A DNA stretch of 64,000 bases from Pelagimonas phthalicica (GCF_004364805.1 NZ_SOAP01000002.1:1488001-1552000), one strand, 5' to 3'; positions 27,756 through 39,055 are shown, numbered from the stretch's first letter. Numbers and translations: made by a program. Notes: generated by a model from the letters alone, not told the origin.

Positions 27756-28796
27756 TTACTGGCTGTGCTTGGCGATCAGTTCGGCGGCACGCGCTTTGAG
27801 CGCGGTCCCGTCCAGACCTTTTTCGTCCATTTCCGCCACCCAATCGGCTGTGGTGGCTTCAGCGGCCGCTTTCCATTCGGCAACCTGATCGGCGTTCAGG
27901 GTGATGATATTGTTGCCACGCTCCATGGCCGCTTTGGCCGGGCCGGCATCATCCATCTGCATCTGTTTGCCGGCAAAGCCGCTGAATTCCAGACCGGAAT
28001 TCGCATCAATCACCGCCTTCAGATCATCAGGCAGGGCGTTGTAGCGGTCTTTGTTCATCGCAAAGACAAAGGTGGTTGTGTAAAGCGTGTCATCGCCAAA
28101 AGTGGTGTGGTTGCCCACCATTTCATTGACCTTCAGCGCGCCGGTGACTTCCCAAGGGATCACGGTTGCGTCGATCACGCCTTTGGACAGCGCCTCTGGC
28201 ACGGCAGGAACAGGCATGCCGACCGGGGTTGCGCCCAGATTGCTGAACATCTTGTTGGTCACGCGGGTTGGCGCGCGCAGTTTGACACCATTCAGGTCGC
28301 TGACGCTGGTGATCGGCTCTTTGGAGTGAATAAGACCCGGACCATGCACCCAGAGACCCAGCACTTTGACCTGCTTAAAGTCTTGATCCATCATGGATTC
28401 TTCGGCCAGTTCCCAATAGGCTTTGGACACGGCCTCGGCATTGGTCATGGTGAAGGGCAGTTCAAACACCTCGGCGCGCGGGAAACGGCCCGGTGTGTAA
28501 CCGGCAACGGTCCAGGTGATATCGGCAACGCCGTCAACAACCTGGTCAAACAGCTCTGGTGGCTTGCCGCCCAGCTGCATGGCCGGGAAACGCTGGATCT
28601 CGATACGACCGTCGCTTTCGGCTTCGATCTTGTCAGCCCAGACATCCAGAATGTTCTTTGGCACATTGGCCTGCGCGGGCAGGAACTGGTGCAAACGCAG
28701 TGTCACATCGGCGGCAAAAGCGCTGGTGGCCAGAGCCCCGGTTGTGATGGCTGCCAAGGCAACCGATTTCAGAAAGGTCCTGCGAACTTGGGTCAT
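27756..28796 (-). CDS. TRAP transporter substrate-binding protein (DctP family)
   Basis: The product has 346 residues from the ATG at 28796. The N terminus has a twin-arginine signal (VRRTFLK, then a hydrophobic stretch, cut after AFA). The mature part is a DctP-type receptor: TLRLHQFLPAQANVPKNI, the GxKLRAPTR block (NGVKLRAPTRVTN) with the Arg that usually holds a carboxylate, and VIPWEVTGALKVNE. It delivers a small solute, probably a carboxylate, to the permeases. First gene of the operon. Confidence 0.92.
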   Translation of the reverse strand: MTQVRRTFLKSVALAAITTGALATSAFAADVTLRLHQFLPAQANVPKNILDVWADKIEAESDGRIEIQRFPAMQLGGKPPELFDQVVDGVADITWTVAGYTPGRFPRAEVFELPFTMTNAEAVSKAYWELAEESMMDQDFKQVKVLGLWVHGPGLIHSKEPITSVSDLNGVKLRAPTRVTNKMFSNLGATPVGMPVPAVPEALSKGVIDATVIPWEVTGALKVNEMVGNHTTFGDDTLYTTTFVFAMNKDRYNALPDDLKAVIDANSGLEFSGFAGKQMQMDDAGPAKAAMERGNNIITLNADQVAEWKAAAEATTADWVAEMDEKGLDGTALKARAAELIAKHSQ

Positions 28797-29366
28797 ATTA
28801 TCCTCCCTTATGACCTTTTTCGGATCAGATGGCGCATGTCTGATGCGCCCTCTGGATTGTCTCACGGCCCCGGATCGGGGACCGTCACGCTGTCGCAATC
28901 GCGATGCTCAAACGCAGTCTGAGACAAGAACGTTTCAATTGCAACAAATTTTCAGCAGCGCCATAGTGAAGCATCTGCGTCATGTTGGATCAGGCACTTG
29001 TTTCCTGTTTTTTGCAAGAATAACGCGCAGAACCGCATAAAATATGAAGTATACCTAACAAAAATTCATCTATCCGGCGATTTTGGCCGCTTTTGGCGCA
29101 AAATCACGATATGTGAATACGAGGTAGTTTCAAGTTAAATTTCGCGTGATGATTGTGGTAGCGCTGAGAGTGCCCAAATCGCGAGTCCCAGTGACCGGGG
29201 CCCCGATTCAGTCATTTGATACCATCGGTGAGCCGGCTTGCGGATCGCCATGCTTAACCACTATTGCACGCCCTCCCCCTTTTCAAACCGGCTGCAAGTT
29301 TGACATTCCTCAATGAAGGGGTCGGCCATCGCAGCTAAGGTCAGGATGCAAGATAGGAGAGTTGCC
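28797..29366. other. 570-base intergenic region
   Basis: This gap separates the divergent TRAP operon and DUF2478 gene. The part from about 28930 to 29130 is AT-richer than its neighbours and probably holds the two promoters; I cannot place -35/-10 boxes securely. No tRNA, repeat copy or convincing small gene is visible. Confidence 0.5.
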
Positions 29367-29897
29367 ATGAAAATCGCCTTTGTCAGCGCGCCGGGAAAAG
29401 GCGAGACCGACAGGCTCCTGACCCAGGCCGCCCAAGCGCTTGAGGCGCGCGGTTTGGCGCCGAGCGGGATCGTCAAGGATATGTCTCATGACAGCCGCTT
29501 TGAGAATGGCTGTGACATGAAGGTGCGGGTGCTTTCTGATCACAGCATCATCCAGATCACCCAGGATCTGGGAAGCGGGTCAAATGCCTGCCGCTTGAAC
29601 CCCACCGCCATTGCCGAGGCCGTTGCCCGTGTCGAAGCCAGTGACATGGCCAAATCAGATTTTTTCCTGCTGAACAAATTTGGCCCCGAAGAGGCCGAGG
29701 GACGCGGATTTGTTTCGGCCATCAGCAAAGCGCTTGAGCTGGATATCCCGGTTCTGGTCGGCGTCAGCCCCGCCAACCGCGCGGCCTTTGACAGTTTTGC
29801 CGGTGGCTTGGCTGTCGAATTGCCAAATGATGCAAATAAGATTCACATTTGGTGCATGAATGCGCAGAGCGAGATCGATAAAGTGAGCGCTGAGTAA
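29367..29897 (+). CDS. DUF2478 family protein
   Basis: The product has 176 residues from the ATG at 29367, behind AGGAGA; the longer frame from 29313 adds 18 basic residues. It fits DUF2478, P-loop-like proteins related to nucleoside triphosphatases. The N-terminal strand KIAFVSAPGKGETDRLL is a loop similar to, but not a strict, Walker A (no GKS/T). LLNKFGPEEAEGRGFVSAISKALELDIPVLVGV is the family hallmark. Often found near molybdate genes, which are absent here. A hybrid kinase follows 75 bases later. Confidence 0.75.
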   Translation: MKIAFVSAPGKGETDRLLTQAAQALEARGLAPSGIVKDMSHDSRFENGCDMKVRVLSDHSIIQITQDLGSGSNACRLNPTAIAEAVARVEASDMAKSDFFLLNKFGPEEAEGRGFVSAISKALELDIPVLVGVSPANRAAFDSFAGGLAVELPNDANKIHIWCMNAQSEIDKVSAE

Positions 29898-29972
29898 CCG
29901 GGACATTTTCCTTTGGATCGTGAAGGGCTTGGGCTAAGGTCACGAGCAACGCCTTTCAAAGAGAACTTTTTG

Positions 29973-32132
29973 ATGCCCAATAGACGCGGCACTGAGCCCA
30001 ATAATCTCCTTCGCAAAAACATCCGCAAGCATTTCGAGCCCTTTTTCAAAGTCCTTATCGCGGCTTTTACAATTGGGCTCTTGATCAGCTTTCACCGCAT
30101 TCACGCCTTGGGGTTCTCCTTTTATTGGTTGGCGCAGTCGCTCATGATCGTGGTGACGATCGGGCTTTTGCTGAACCATCACCGGTTCCGGCTCAAGGTC
30201 CTGACCCCGATCATACTCGCCTTGATCTATCTGATGAGCGTCATCGGGCTGGCACGGTTGGGGCTGGCTGCGGGCTCTTTCCTTGTGCTGTTTGTGATCC
30301 CGATGTTCCTGGTGGCGTTGATCTCGTTTCGCGCGGCGATTTGGTCGCTGATTGCCATTGCGGTGACTATTCTGGCCCTGGGGGTTCTGCACGCCACCGA
30401 GATTATCGTGCCCGTGATGAATGTCAGCGCGTTCAACAATCATTGGGGGCATTGGCTATTCTTTGCCTTCTTGTTTTCGGTTTCGGCCTATGCGGCTGTT
30501 TATGTGACCCATATGCTGCGCAGCTACTGGACGGAATCCTACACAAAGCTCAAGCAAAGCCATGAAGAAGTGCAGGCGCTGATTGATCATTCGCCCGGCG
30601 GCATCCTGATTTACGATCTGAACCTTGAACAGTTCACCAGCGCCAATCCAACCGCCGGAGAGCAATTTGGCGCTGACCCACAGGAGCTTTTGCAAGGGCA
30701 AACCTATGATGATCTGTTCTCGGACCTGTCGGATTATTCAGACCCCAAGGCGATGACCCTCAAGGATTACGTCCAGGCCGCCTATGAGGGGGAAACCAAT
30801 CTGGTCGAGGCTGAGTTGCTGCCGCTTTCAGGGCCGCCTCTGTCGGTGGATCTGACGATTTCGCATTTGCCCATCCCGGACCGCGATGTGGTGCGCCTGA
30901 CCAGCGTCGACAACTCGCGGCGCAAATTTGCGGAACTAGAGCGGCAATCGCTCGAGGCGCAACTGGCGCAGTCGCAACGGCTTGAGGCGGTGGGCAAATT
31001 GAGCGGCGGGGTGGCGCATGATTTCAACAATCTGCTCGCGGTGATCCTGGGCAATGTGGAATTCCTGCGCGAAGAGACCACCAATCCCGAACATATCACC
31101 ATGCTGAATGCCATTGCCAATTCGGTGCAGCGCGGCTCGGATCTGACGCAGAACATGCTCAGTTTTGCCCGTCAGGCCCGTCTGACACCGCAAGAGGTTA
31201 AGCTGAACGATGTGGTGCGCAATATTGAAAACTGGGCCGGGCGCACCTTGCCCGCCAATGTCGATGTCGAGGTCTCGCTGCTGGCAGGGCTTTGGAGCAT
31301 CGAAGCCGATCCAAGCGCGCTGCAAAACGCCATTCTCAACCTGTTGATCAATGCCCGCGACGCCATGCCCGAAGGCGGCAAGCTGACCATCGAAACCGCC
31401 AATCTGCGCATTGATGATGACTATATCTTTGAGCGCAGCGAAGAGGTGCCGCCGGGGCGCTATGTCATGCTGGCCATTTCTGACACCGGCGCGGGCATTC
31501 CCGTTGAAATCGTCGAGCGGATTTTCGAACCCTTCTTCTCGACCAAACCTGCGGGCCAGGGCACCGGGTTGGGCCTGTCCATGGTTCTGGGCTTTATGCG
31601 CCAATCGGGCGGCACCATCCGGGTCTATTCCGAGCCCAATGAGGGCACCACGTTTAAGCTCTATTTCCCGATCAGCGCCGGTGCGGCCAAGGATCTCCCC
31701 GCCGCCGGGGCGACCGTGGCAGAGCGCAAAAAGCCGTTGCTTAGCGGTGAAACCGTGTTGGTTGTCGAAGATGAGGACGAATTGCTGCATCTGCTCGAGG
31801 CGACCCTGACCAAGGCCGGATATAATGTCATTACGGCCTCTTCGGGGGACGAGGCTTTTAACAAGTTCAAGACTTTTCCCCATATTGACCTGCTGCTGAC
31901 CGATATCGTGATGCCGGGGACGCTTCAGGGCACGTCGCTGTCCAAGGCTCTGCGCAAGATCGATCCAAAGCTGCCAGCGGTCTTTATGTCGGGCTATGCC
32001 AGCGAAGCGACCGTGCATGGCAATGGGTTGCGCCCCGAGGATATTCGCCTGATGAAACCGGTCACTCGGCAAGCGCTGCTCAGCGCTCTGGAACAGGCAT
32101 TGGCACATGCCAAGGGACATACCAATGCCTGA
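29973..32132 (+). CDS. Hybrid sensor histidine kinase / response regulator
   Basis: The product has 719 residues from the ATG at 29973, after AAAGAGA. About six N-terminal membrane helices (30-185) form the sensor region, then a PAS-like domain (about 215-320), a HisKA domain with the phospho-His in GGVAHDFNN (about 349), HATPase with N box NLLINARDAM and G boxes DTGAGIP and GTGLGLSM, and a C-terminal receiver (about 605-715) with EDEDEL and the phospho-Asp in LLLTDIVMPG. This is the FixL/NtrB-like HPK4 layout common in alphaproteobacteria. Its signal and output partner are unknown. Confidence 0.9.
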   Translation: MPNRRGTEPNNLLRKNIRKHFEPFFKVLIAAFTIGLLISFHRIHALGFSFYWLAQSLMIVVTIGLLLNHHRFRLKVLTPIILALIYLMSVIGLARLGLAAGSFLVLFVIPMFLVALISFRAAIWSLIAIAVTILALGVLHATEIIVPVMNVSAFNNHWGHWLFFAFLFSVSAYAAVYVTHMLRSYWTESYTKLKQSHEEVQALIDHSPGGILIYDLNLEQFTSANPTAGEQFGADPQELLQGQTYDDLFSDLSDYSDPKAMTLKDYVQAAYEGETNLVEAELLPLSGPPLSVDLTISHLPIPDRDVVRLTSVDNSRRKFAELERQSLEAQLAQSQRLEAVGKLSGGVAHDFNNLLAVILGNVEFLREETTNPEHITMLNAIANSVQRGSDLTQNMLSFARQARLTPQEVKLNDVVRNIENWAGRTLPANVDVEVSLLAGLWSIEADPSALQNAILNLLINARDAMPEGGKLTIETANLRIDDDYIFERSEEVPPGRYVMLAISDTGAGIPVEIVERIFEPFFSTKPAGQGTGLGLSMVLGFMRQSGGTIRVYSEPNEGTTFKLYFPISAGAAKDLPAAGATVAERKKPLLSGETVLVVEDEDELLHLLEATLTKAGYNVITASSGDEAFNKFKTFPHIDLLLTDIVMPGTLQGTSLSKALRKIDPKLPAVFMSGYASEATVHGNGLRPEDIRLMKPVTRQALLSALEQALAHAKGHTNA

Positions 32133-32166
32133 TGGCAGGCCTTAGTCGCCCGGAACCGAAATACTT

Positions 32167-32368
32167 GTCATAGACATATAATAACCACACAGGTTCGCGC
32201 CCGACACCGAGGGTGGGCGCGTCTAAACTTCGCGAACGGTTGGTGGCATCAGGTAACTGAGCATCTGGTTGACACATTGAAACGAATTCGCGCCCGCCCT
32301 GGGGGGCGGGGTCATGCTGAAGGCATGCCTCTGGCATGAGCGCGAACCGGATTGCGAGCGATCCGGGG
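32167..32368 (-). repeat. Dispersed intergenic repeat, family R200, copy 3
   Basis: Read on minus it starts CCGGATCGCTCGCAATCCGG, has an added imperfect hairpin (CATGCCAGAGGCATG), then GGGCGGGCGCGAATTCG and ends GCGCCCACCCTCGGTGTCGG with GAACCTGTGTGGTTA. The central 81 bases align to copy 1 without gaps. It fills most of the gap between the kinase and hutU. Confidence 0.82.
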
Positions 32369-32417
32369 ACGTTAACGCTATGACAGAATTCGGTTCTAGG
32401 ACCTTGGCCCTTAGCTC

Positions 32418-34082
32418 TTACAAAATCCCCGGCAGGGTCAGCCCGTGCTCACGAGCGCAGTCCTGGGCGATCTCGTAACCGGCATCCGCATGGCGCATCA
32501 CGCCGGTTGCCGGGTCGTTCCACAGCACATTGGCGATGCGGCGATCCGCATCTTCGCTGCCATCGCAACAGATCACCATGCCGGAATGCTGGCTAAAGCC
32601 CATACCAACCCCGCCGCCATGGTGCAGCGACACCCAGGTCGCGCCTGATGCGGTGTTGAGCAAGGCATTCAACAGCGGCCAATCGCTGACCGCGTCTGAT
32701 CCATCGCGCATCGCCTCGGTCTCGCGGTTGGGGGACGCCACCGAGCCGCTATCCAAATGGTCGCGACCGATCACCACCGGTGCGCTCAGCTCGCCAGTGC
32801 GCACCATCTCGTTAAAGGCCAGCCCCAGCTTGTGGCGCACCCCCAGCCCGACCCAGCAAATCCGCGCCGGCAGCCCCTGAAAGCTGATCCGCTCGCGCGC
32901 CATATCCAGCCAATTGTGCAGATGCGGATCATCGACCAGCTCTTTGACCTTGGCGTCGGTCTTGTAGATATCCTCGGGGTCACCCGATAGCGCGCACCAG
33001 CGGAACGGGCCAATCCCCTTGCAAAATAGCGGGCGGATATAGGCAGGCACAAAGCCGGGAAAGGCAAAGGCGTTTTCCAGCCCTTCTTCCAACGCCATCT
33101 GCCTGATATTGTTGCCGTAATCCACTGTCGGCACACCAACCTCGTGAAAGCCGACCATGGCGGCGACCTGCACCTTCATGCTGGCGCGGGCGGCGGCTTC
33201 TACTTCTTTGGGGGCCGTTTCGGCTTGGGCGCGCCATTCCGCCACACTCCAGCCCTGTGGCAGATAGCCGTTGACCGGGTCATGGGCGCTGGTCTGGTCG
33301 GTGACGATATCAGGGCGCACGCCACGCGCCAGAATCTCGGGGAAAACATCCGCCGCATTGCCGATCAAAGCCACCGATTTCGCCTCGCCCGCCTTGGTCC
33401 AGGCCTCGATCATGGCCAGCGCTTCGTCCAGCGAATGGGTCTTTTCATCGACATAGCGGGTGCGCAGGCGGAAATCGGCGCTTTTCTCGTCACATTCCAC
33501 CGCCAGACAGCAGGCCCCGGCCATGACAGCGGCCAAAGGTTGCGCGCCGCCCATACCACCAAGCCCGCCGGTCAGGATCCAGCGCCCCTTGAGGTCTCCG
33601 CCATAATGCTGACGCCCGGCCTCCATAAAGGTCTCATAGGTGCCCTGCACGATGCCTTGCGAGCCGATATAGATCCAGCTTCCGGCGGTCATCTGGCCAT
33701 ACATGGCCAGGCCTTTCTTATCGAGCTCGTTGAAGTGATCCCAATTGGCCCAATGCGGCACAAGGTTGGAATTGGCAATCAGCACACGCGGCGCATCCTT
33801 GTGGGTGCGAAACACGCCCACCGGCTTGCCCGATTGCACCAGCAGGGTTTCATCCGCGTCCAACCCTTTGAGCGTGTCGACGATCAGGTCGAAATCCTTC
33901 CAGGTGCGGGCCGCGCGCCCGATCCCGCCATAGACCACCAGCTCGGCCGGGTTTTCTGCCACATCCGGATGCAGGTTGTTCATCAGCATCCGCATCGGGG
34001 CCTCGGTCAGCCAGCTTTTGGCGCTGATGTCCGGGCCGGTCGGGGCAATAACGGTGCGGGAGTTGTGACGCGGATCGCTCAT
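32418..34082 (-). CDS. hutU: Urocanate hydratase
   Basis: This 554-residue cytoplasmic enzyme converts urocanate to imidazolonepropionate with a tightly bound NAD+, the second step of histidine breakdown. Family marks include [11 protein letters not shown] near the start, [41 protein letters not shown], and the C-terminal [25 protein letters not shown], which includes the active-site Cys region. Length matches the family. Last gene of the hutIHGU operon, with a 4-base overlap with hutG. Confidence 0.97.
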   Translation of the reverse strand: MSDPRHNSRTVIAPTGPDISAKSWLTEAPMRMLMNNLHPDVAENPAELVVYGGIGRAARTWKDFDLIVDTLKGLDADETLLVQSGKPVGVFRTHKDAPRVLIANSNLVPHWANWDHFNELDKKGLAMYGQMTAGSWIYIGSQGIVQGTYETFMEAGRQHYGGDLKGRWILTGGLGGMGGAQPLAAVMAGACCLAVECDEKSADFRLRTRYVDEKTHSLDEALAMIEAWTKAGEAKSVALIGNAADVFPEILARGVRPDIVTDQTSAHDPVNGYLPQGWSVAEWRAQAETAPKEVEAAARASMKVQVAAMVGFHEVGVPTVDYGNNIRQMALEEGLENAFAFPGFVPAYIRPLFCKGIGPFRWCALSGDPEDIYKTDAKVKELVDDPHLHNWLDMARERISFQGLPARICWVGLGVRHKLGLAFNEMVRTGELSAPVVIGRDHLDSGSVASPNRETEAMRDGSDAVSDWPLLNALLNTASGATWVSLHHGGGVGMGFSQHSGMVICCDGSEDADRRIANVLWNDPATGVMRHADAGYEIAQDCAREHGLTLPGIL

Positions 34083-34888
34083 GATGTGCCTTTCGGGTTG
34101 GTGTTCAGGGAGGGGGCCAAGTCGGCCAGGGATATCAGGATATCGCGCAATAAGCCCCGCAATTTCAGAGCCTTATCGCTGTCATAACTCCAGGGCGGTT
34201 CCTCGGCCGTCAGATAGGTCGATTGCGCTAATTCCAGCTGGATCGCGTGAACATGCGCCTCGGGTTGGCCGTAATGGCGGGTGGTCCAGCCGCCTTTGAA
34301 ACGGCCATTCAGAACCGCACTGAACTCCGAGCCTTCGCAGGCTTGCCAAACCGCATCCTGCACCAGGGCGGCACAGGTCAAGCCGCCATTGGTGCCGATA
34401 TTCAGGTCCGGCAGCACCCCGTCAAACAGAAACGGAATCCGCGAGCGGATCGAATGGCAATCAAACAAGATCGCCACCCCATGCCGCGCCTTGACCCGGG
34501 CAATCTGCTCGGCCAGAGCGGCGTGATAGGCGCTGTGGAACGCGGCCTGTTGCGCGGCAATATCCTGTGTGCTTGGTGGCTGGTTCCAGATTGGTTCGCC
34601 GTCAAAATCCGTCAGCGGCACCAGGGTTGTGGTGTTCTGACCGGGATAAAGACTGACACCAGCGGGATCGCGATTGGCGTCGATCACATAGCGGTGGAAA
34701 TTCGCCCGCACATAGGTCGCGCCGGGCAACAGCCCGTCATAGAGCTGATCCACATGCCAGTCCGTATCTGCCAGCGCCCGCCCGCGTTCATTCAGGGCCT
34801 GCGCGACCTCGGGCGGCACAAAAGTGCCCGCATGGGGCAGGCCCAGAATGACCGGCCCGTCGCCCTCTTTGACATTGACCGGGCTCAT
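34079..34888 (-). CDS. hutG: N-formylglutamate deformylase
   Basis: The product has 269 residues from the ATG at 34888; the longer frame overlaps hutH and has no homology. It hydrolyses N-formylglutamate to glutamate and formate, the last step of the five-step route. [14 protein letters not shown] and [18 protein letters not shown] are typical of the amidohydrolase-like FGase family, with metal-binding His/Asp residues. It overlaps both hutU and hutH by 4 bases. Its co-occurrence with hutF fixes the formimidoylglutamate-to-formylglutamate route. Confidence 0.94.
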   Translation of the reverse strand: MSPVNVKEGDGPVILGLPHAGTFVPPEVAQALNERGRALADTDWHVDQLYDGLLPGATYVRANFHRYVIDANRDPAGVSLYPGQNTTTLVPLTDFDGEPIWNQPPSTQDIAAQQAAFHSAYHAALAEQIARVKARHGVAILFDCHSIRSRIPFLFDGVLPDLNIGTNGGLTCAALVQDAVWQACEGSEFSAVLNGRFKGGWTTRHYGQPEAHVHAIQLELAQSTYLTAEEPPWSYDSDKALKLRGLLRDILISLADLAPSLNTNPKGTS

Positions 34889-36417
34889 GCGGTGATCTCC
34901 AGCAGCGGCAGGTCCAGCCCTTTGGTCAAGGTGCCTGTCGCCACCATCTGGCTGGCAATGGCCAGATCCGGGGCCAGATAGCGGTCTTCTTTGACGCTGG
35001 GGGAGTCGCTGCGCAGGCGGGCCACCACCCGTTGCAGATCCGGCGAGGTCGCCAAAGGCGCGCGGAATTCGATACCCTGCACAGCACAAAGCGCCTCGAC
35101 CCCAAGGATCACCGACAGGTTGGCATTCATCCGCTCCAACCGCCGCGCCGCATGTGCGGCCATGCTGACATGGTCCTCTTGATTGGCCGAGGTCGGGGTG
35201 GAATCCGTGGTGCAGGGATTTGCCAAATGTTTGTTTTCGCTCATCAAAGCGGCTGTTGTGACCTCGGCAATCATCAAACCGGAATTGAGCCCCGGTTCGG
35301 GCGTCAGAAACGGCGGCAGATCAAAGCTGAGGCTGGGATCGACCATCAGCGCAATGCGGCGCTGCGCAATCGCGCCGATCTCGGACAGGGCAACGGCGAT
35401 TTGATCAGCGGCAAAGCCGACAGGTTCCGCATGGAAATTGCCCCCCGAAACGATGCGCCCTTCGGCCACCAGAACCAGCGGGTTATCGGTGACGGCATTG
35501 GCCTCGATCTCAAGGCTGCGCCCGGCAAAGCGCAACAGATCCATCGCCGCGCCAACCACCTGCGGCTGGCAGCGAATGCAATAAGGATCTTGCACGCGGG
35601 TATCGCCCTCGCGGTGGCTTTCGCGGATCTCGGACCCGGCCAGCAGCGCGCGCTGTGCCCGGGCGAATTCAATCTGTCCGGCATGGCCGCGCAGAGTGTG
35701 GATGTCATCCACCAAAGGCGCGGTCGAGCCCATGATCGCATCGGTCGACAGCGCCCCGGTCACCACAGCGGCGCGCAGATTGTCCCAGGCGGTCCACAGC
35801 CCGACCAGGGCGCAGGCGGTGGAAAACTGCGTGCCATTGATCAGCGCCAGCCCCTCTTTCGGGCCAAGGGTGATCGGGGTCAGCCCGGCCCTAGCCAGCG
35901 CCTCGGCTGCGGGCAGGACCTGCCCGTCAAACTCGGCCTCACCGGCGCCAATCATCACCGCCGCCATATGGGCCAGCGGAGCCAGATCACCTGACGCCCC
36001 AACCGACCCCTGTCCCGGCACCACCGGGGTCACGCCGCGATCCAGCAGGGCTTCGATCATTTCAACCGTCGACCAGGGCACACCCGACGCCCCGCGCCCC
36101 AGCGACAGCAGTTTCAGCGCCATCATCAACCGCGTTGTGGCGCGATCAAGCGGTTCACCCACGCCGCAGCAATGGCTGAGGATCAGGTTGCGTTGCAGGG
36201 TGGCGGTATCCTCGGGCGCGATCTTGATATGGGCCAGTTTGCCAAAGCCGGTATTCACGCCGTAAACCGCTGTGTCGCCCTCAGCCGCCTGGCGCACCAG
36301 CTCAGCCGCAGCCTCAACCCCGGGGCGGGCGCTGCGATTGAGTTGCGCGGGGGCCTCGCTGCGCCACAGATGTTCCAATTGGGACAAAACCGTTTGCCCC
36401 GGATCAAGCGCCTCCAT
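34885..36417 (-). CDS. hutH: Histidine ammonia-lyase
   Basis: This 510-residue enzyme removes ammonia from histidine to give urocanate, the first step of the pathway. The MIO cofactor triad ASG is at residues 141-143 within [23 protein letters not shown] near residue 52 gives the catalytic Tyr. The C-terminal [14 protein letters not shown] block is also typical. Length is normal. It overlaps hutG by 4 bases, and its ATG overlaps the hutI stop (TGATG). Confidence 0.97.
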   Translation of the reverse strand: MEALDPGQTVLSQLEHLWRSEAPAQLNRSARPGVEAAAELVRQAAEGDTAVYGVNTGFGKLAHIKIAPEDTATLQRNLILSHCCGVGEPLDRATTRLMMALKLLSLGRGASGVPWSTVEMIEALLDRGVTPVVPGQGSVGASGDLAPLAHMAAVMIGAGEAEFDGQVLPAAEALARAGLTPITLGPKEGLALINGTQFSTACALVGLWTAWDNLRAAVVTGALSTDAIMGSTAPLVDDIHTLRGHAGQIEFARAQRALLAGSEIRESHREGDTRVQDPYCIRCQPQVVGAAMDLLRFAGRSLEIEANAVTDNPLVLVAEGRIVSGGNFHAEPVGFAADQIAVALSEIGAIAQRRIALMVDPSLSFDLPPFLTPEPGLNSGLMIAEVTTAALMSENKHLANPCTTDSTPTSANQEDHVSMAAHAARRLERMNANLSVILGVEALCAVQGIEFRAPLATSPDLQRVVARLRSDSPSVKEDRYLAPDLAIASQMVATGTLTKGLDLPLLEITA

Positions 36418-37610
36418 CAGAGCACTCCATTTTTGATACGTTTATACAAGGGGTTAAAGCCGATCCGATAGGCCAGCTCGCGCGGCTGGGTGATATCCCA
36501 AACCGCCAGATCCGCGCGTTGCCCCGGCGCGATCACGCCGCGATCCGACAGGCCCAGCGCCCGAGCCGCATTGCGGGTCACCGCGGCCAGCGCCTCTTCG
36601 GGGGTGAGCTGAAACAGCGTCGCGCCCATATTCATGGTCAACAGCAGCGAGCAGAGCGGCGAGGAACCGGGATTGCAATCCGTGGCCAGCGCCATATCCA
36701 CACCAGCCGCGCGAAAGGCTTGCAGGGGCGGCAATTGCGTTTCGCGCAGGGTGTAAAAGGCCCCGGGCAGCAGCACCGCAACCGAGCCCGCCTGCGCCAT
36801 AGCCTGCGCATCAGCGGCGGTGGCATATTCAAGATGATCCACCGACAGCGCCCCGAACTCCGCCGCCAAAGCCGTACCGCCCTGATGGCTGAGCTGCTCT
36901 GCATGGAGTTTCACCGGCAGGCCCAGCGCCTTTGCAGCCTCAAACACCCGCCGCATTTGCACTGCAGAAAAGGCGATGTTTTCGCAAAAACCATCCACCG
37001 TATCAATCAGCCCCAGACCAGCGGCCTCGGCCATCAGGGGCAGAACCACTTGATCCAGATAGGCATCCCCCTGCCCGGCAAATTCCGGCGGGATGGCATG
37101 GGCGGCGAGGTACGTGACCTGCACATCCACATCGCGATGATCCGGGATCTGGCGGGCTGCGCGCAACATGCGCAGCTCGGTCTCGCGATCCAGACCATAG
37201 CCGGATTTGATCTCAACCGTGGTGACCCCTTCGGCCAGCATGGCGTCCAATCGAATCAGCGCCGCTTGCAGCAGCTCGGCCTCGCTGGCCTTTCTGGTCG
37301 CGGTGAGGGTGGACAGAATTCCGCCCCCGGCGCGCGCAATCTCTTCATAGCTGGCCCCGGTGAGACGCAGCTCGAATTCCTGCGCCCGGTTACCGCCAAA
37401 GATCAGATGCGTGTGGCAATCGATCAGGCCTGGGGTCACCCAGCGCCCGCCAAGATCCGTTTTTGGCCCCGAACGGGCTGCCTCCGGCACCTCCCCCGCG
37501 TCACCAAGCCATTGCACCCGGCCTTCTTTGATCCAAAGGGCAGCATCGCTGAGCGCGCCATAGGGCGCAGGTCCGGCCATGGTGGCGATATGGCAATTTG
37601 TCAGAAGCAT
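36417..37610 (-). CDS. hutI: Imidazolonepropionase
   Basis: The product has 397 residues from the ATG at 37610; the frame extending to 37850 lies across the hutF start and is not credible. It opens the imidazolone ring to formimidoylglutamate (third step). Metal-binding marks: [34 protein letters not shown], and [12 protein letters not shown] near the end of the barrel. First gene of the minus-strand operon, 75 bases from the divergent hutF start, with the operator between them. Confidence 0.96.
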   Translation of the reverse strand: MLLTNCHIATMAGPAPYGALSDAALWIKEGRVQWLGDAGEVPEAARSGPKTDLGGRWVTPGLIDCHTHLIFGGNRAQEFELRLTGASYEEIARAGGGILSTLTATRKASEAELLQAALIRLDAMLAEGVTTVEIKSGYGLDRETELRMLRAARQIPDHRDVDVQVTYLAAHAIPPEFAGQGDAYLDQVVLPLMAEAAGLGLIDTVDGFCENIAFSAVQMRRVFEAAKALGLPVKLHAEQLSHQGGTALAAEFGALSVDHLEYATAADAQAMAQAGSVAVLLPGAFYTLRETQLPPLQAFRAAGVDMALATDCNPGSSPLCSLLLTMNMGATLFQLTPEEALAAVTRNAARALGLSDRGVIAPGQRADLAVWDITQPRELAYRIGFNPLYKRIKNGVL

Positions 37611-37645
37611 AAGATTCGCCTTGATTGACGCAGTTATATTTTGTT

Positions 37646-37659
37646 TATGTATAGACATA
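37646..37659. promoter_or_regulatory. HutC-type operator in the hutI/hutF divergent promoter
   Basis: TATGT-ATAG-ACATA is an inverted repeat whose core GTATAGAC (37649-37656) exactly fits the GTMTAKAC pattern described for the HutC subfamily of GntR regulators. It lies between the divergent hutI and hutF starts, 36 and 26 bases away, so one site could control both units. Repressor binding, released by urocanate, is the known model for HutC; binding here is inferred. Confidence 0.75.
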
Positions 37660-37685
37660 TTGCAAGTCAAGCAGAGAGACAGCAG

Positions 37686-39053
37686 ATGGAAACGCTCTGG
37701 GCGGAACAGGCATTGATTGCGGATGAATGGCGCAAGGATGTGGCACTGACGATTGACGGGGGGCGGATCACGGCGATTGCCGAAGGTGCCCCGGCGCAGG
37801 GCCATCGTGTCGGCCTGCTGGTGCCCGCCCCTTGCAACGGCCACAGCCACGCTTTTCAGCGCGCCATGGCGGGCCTGTCCGAGGCGCGTGGCCCCGAGGC
37901 GGACAGTTTCTGGACCTGGCGCAGCCTGATGTATCGCTTTCTTGACCTGCTGACACCGGATCAGGTCGAAGCCATCACCGCCATGGTACAGATGGAGATG
38001 CTGGAGGCCGGGTTTGGCGCGTCAGTCGAGTTTCACTATCTGCATCATCAGGCGGATGGCCGACCTTATGACAACCTCGCTGAGATGAGCGAACGTGTGG
38101 CCGCAGCAGCCGAGATATCGGGCATCGGGCTGACCCTCTTGCCGGTCATGTATCAATATGGCGGCTGTGATGGGCGGGCCCTGCAGGGCGGGCAGCGCCG
38201 CTTTGGCAATGATCTGGACCGCTATGCCAATTTGCTCGAGGGCGCAAAGGCCGCGCTCACCCATCTGCCGCCGGATGCCCGGCTTGGGGTTGCGCCGCAT
38301 TCTCTGCGCGCGGTTGCGCCGGAGGATCTGATGGCCGTTGCGCAGATGGCGCAGGGTGGACCGATCCACATGCATCTGGCCGAACAACTCCCCGAAGTCG
38401 CCGAGGTCGAGGCGCATTTGGGCGCGCGCCCGGTGACTTGGACGTTGGACAATCTCGACATCGACGCCCGGTGGAGCCTGATCCACCTGACCCAAATGAC
38501 CCCGGCCGAAACCCAGGCCATGGCGGCCAGCGGGGCCTCGGCGGGCCTGTGTCCGCTTACCGAAGCCTCGCTGGGGGATGGGATCTTCGACGGGGTGCGC
38601 TGGATGGCGTGCGGCGGGCGCATCGCCATTGGGTCCGACAGCAATATCCGCATCTCACTGGCCGAAGAGCTGCGCCAGTTGGACACGTCCCAACGCCTGC
38701 GCGACCATTCCCGCGCCGCTCTGGCAACGCCCGCCCTTTCGACCGGTCGACGGCTGATGCAGGCCGCCGCGCAAGGGGGTGGGCAGGCCTCGGGGCGCGG
38801 ATCAGGACGGTTGGAGATTGGCGCATGGGCCGACCTGCTGGCCCTCGATCTCGCCCATCCGGACCTGGCCGGGCTGGCCCCGGATACGGCGCTGGATACA
38901 TTCGTCTTTGCCGGTGGGCAGGAGATGGTGCGCGATGTCTGGTCCGGCGGGCGTCATCTGGTGCGCGACGGGCGACATATCGCACGCGATACGATCCGTC
39001 AGAGCTATGCGACCGCGGTTGCGCCCTTGCGCTCCGCATCCCTCACGCGCTGA
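37686..39053 (+). CDS. hutF: Formimidoylglutamate deiminase
   Basis: The product has 455 residues from the ATG at 37686; the longer frame runs through the operator. It converts formimidoylglutamate to N-formylglutamate and ammonia. It is an amidohydrolase: [13 protein letters not shown] (metal His pair), [33 protein letters not shown] and [11 protein letters not shown] supply the conserved metal and substrate residues. Together with hutG it forms the two-step branch that avoids formamide release. The 42-bp double palindrome starts 2 bases after its stop. Confidence 0.95.
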   Translation: METLWAEQALIADEWRKDVALTIDGGRITAIAEGAPAQGHRVGLLVPAPCNGHSHAFQRAMAGLSEARGPEADSFWTWRSLMYRFLDLLTPDQVEAITAMVQMEMLEAGFGASVEFHYLHHQADGRPYDNLAEMSERVAAAAEISGIGLTLLPVMYQYGGCDGRALQGGQRRFGNDLDRYANLLEGAKAALTHLPPDARLGVAPHSLRAVAPEDLMAVAQMAQGGPIHMHLAEQLPEVAEVEAHLGARPVTWTLDNLDIDARWSLIHLTQMTPAETQAMAASGASAGLCPLTEASLGDGIFDGVRWMACGGRIAIGSDSNIRISLAEELRQLDTSQRLRDHSRAALATPALSTGRRLMQAAAQGGGQASGRGSGRLEIGAWADLLALDLAHPDLAGLAPDTALDTFVFAGGQEMVRDVWSGGRHLVRDGRHIARDTIRQSYATAVAPLRSASLTR

Positions 39054-39055
39054 CA

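Noticed and set aside
32167-32200. TCATAGACATATAA near the end of repeat copy 3 as a second HutC site
   Set aside because: It does not fit GTMTAKAC, lies beyond the hutU stop, and belongs to the repeat unit.
36519-37628. Plus-strand frame of 369 codons opposite hutI
   Set aside because: Shadow of hutI; composition rich in Gly/Arg/Gln/His and no recognisable motif.
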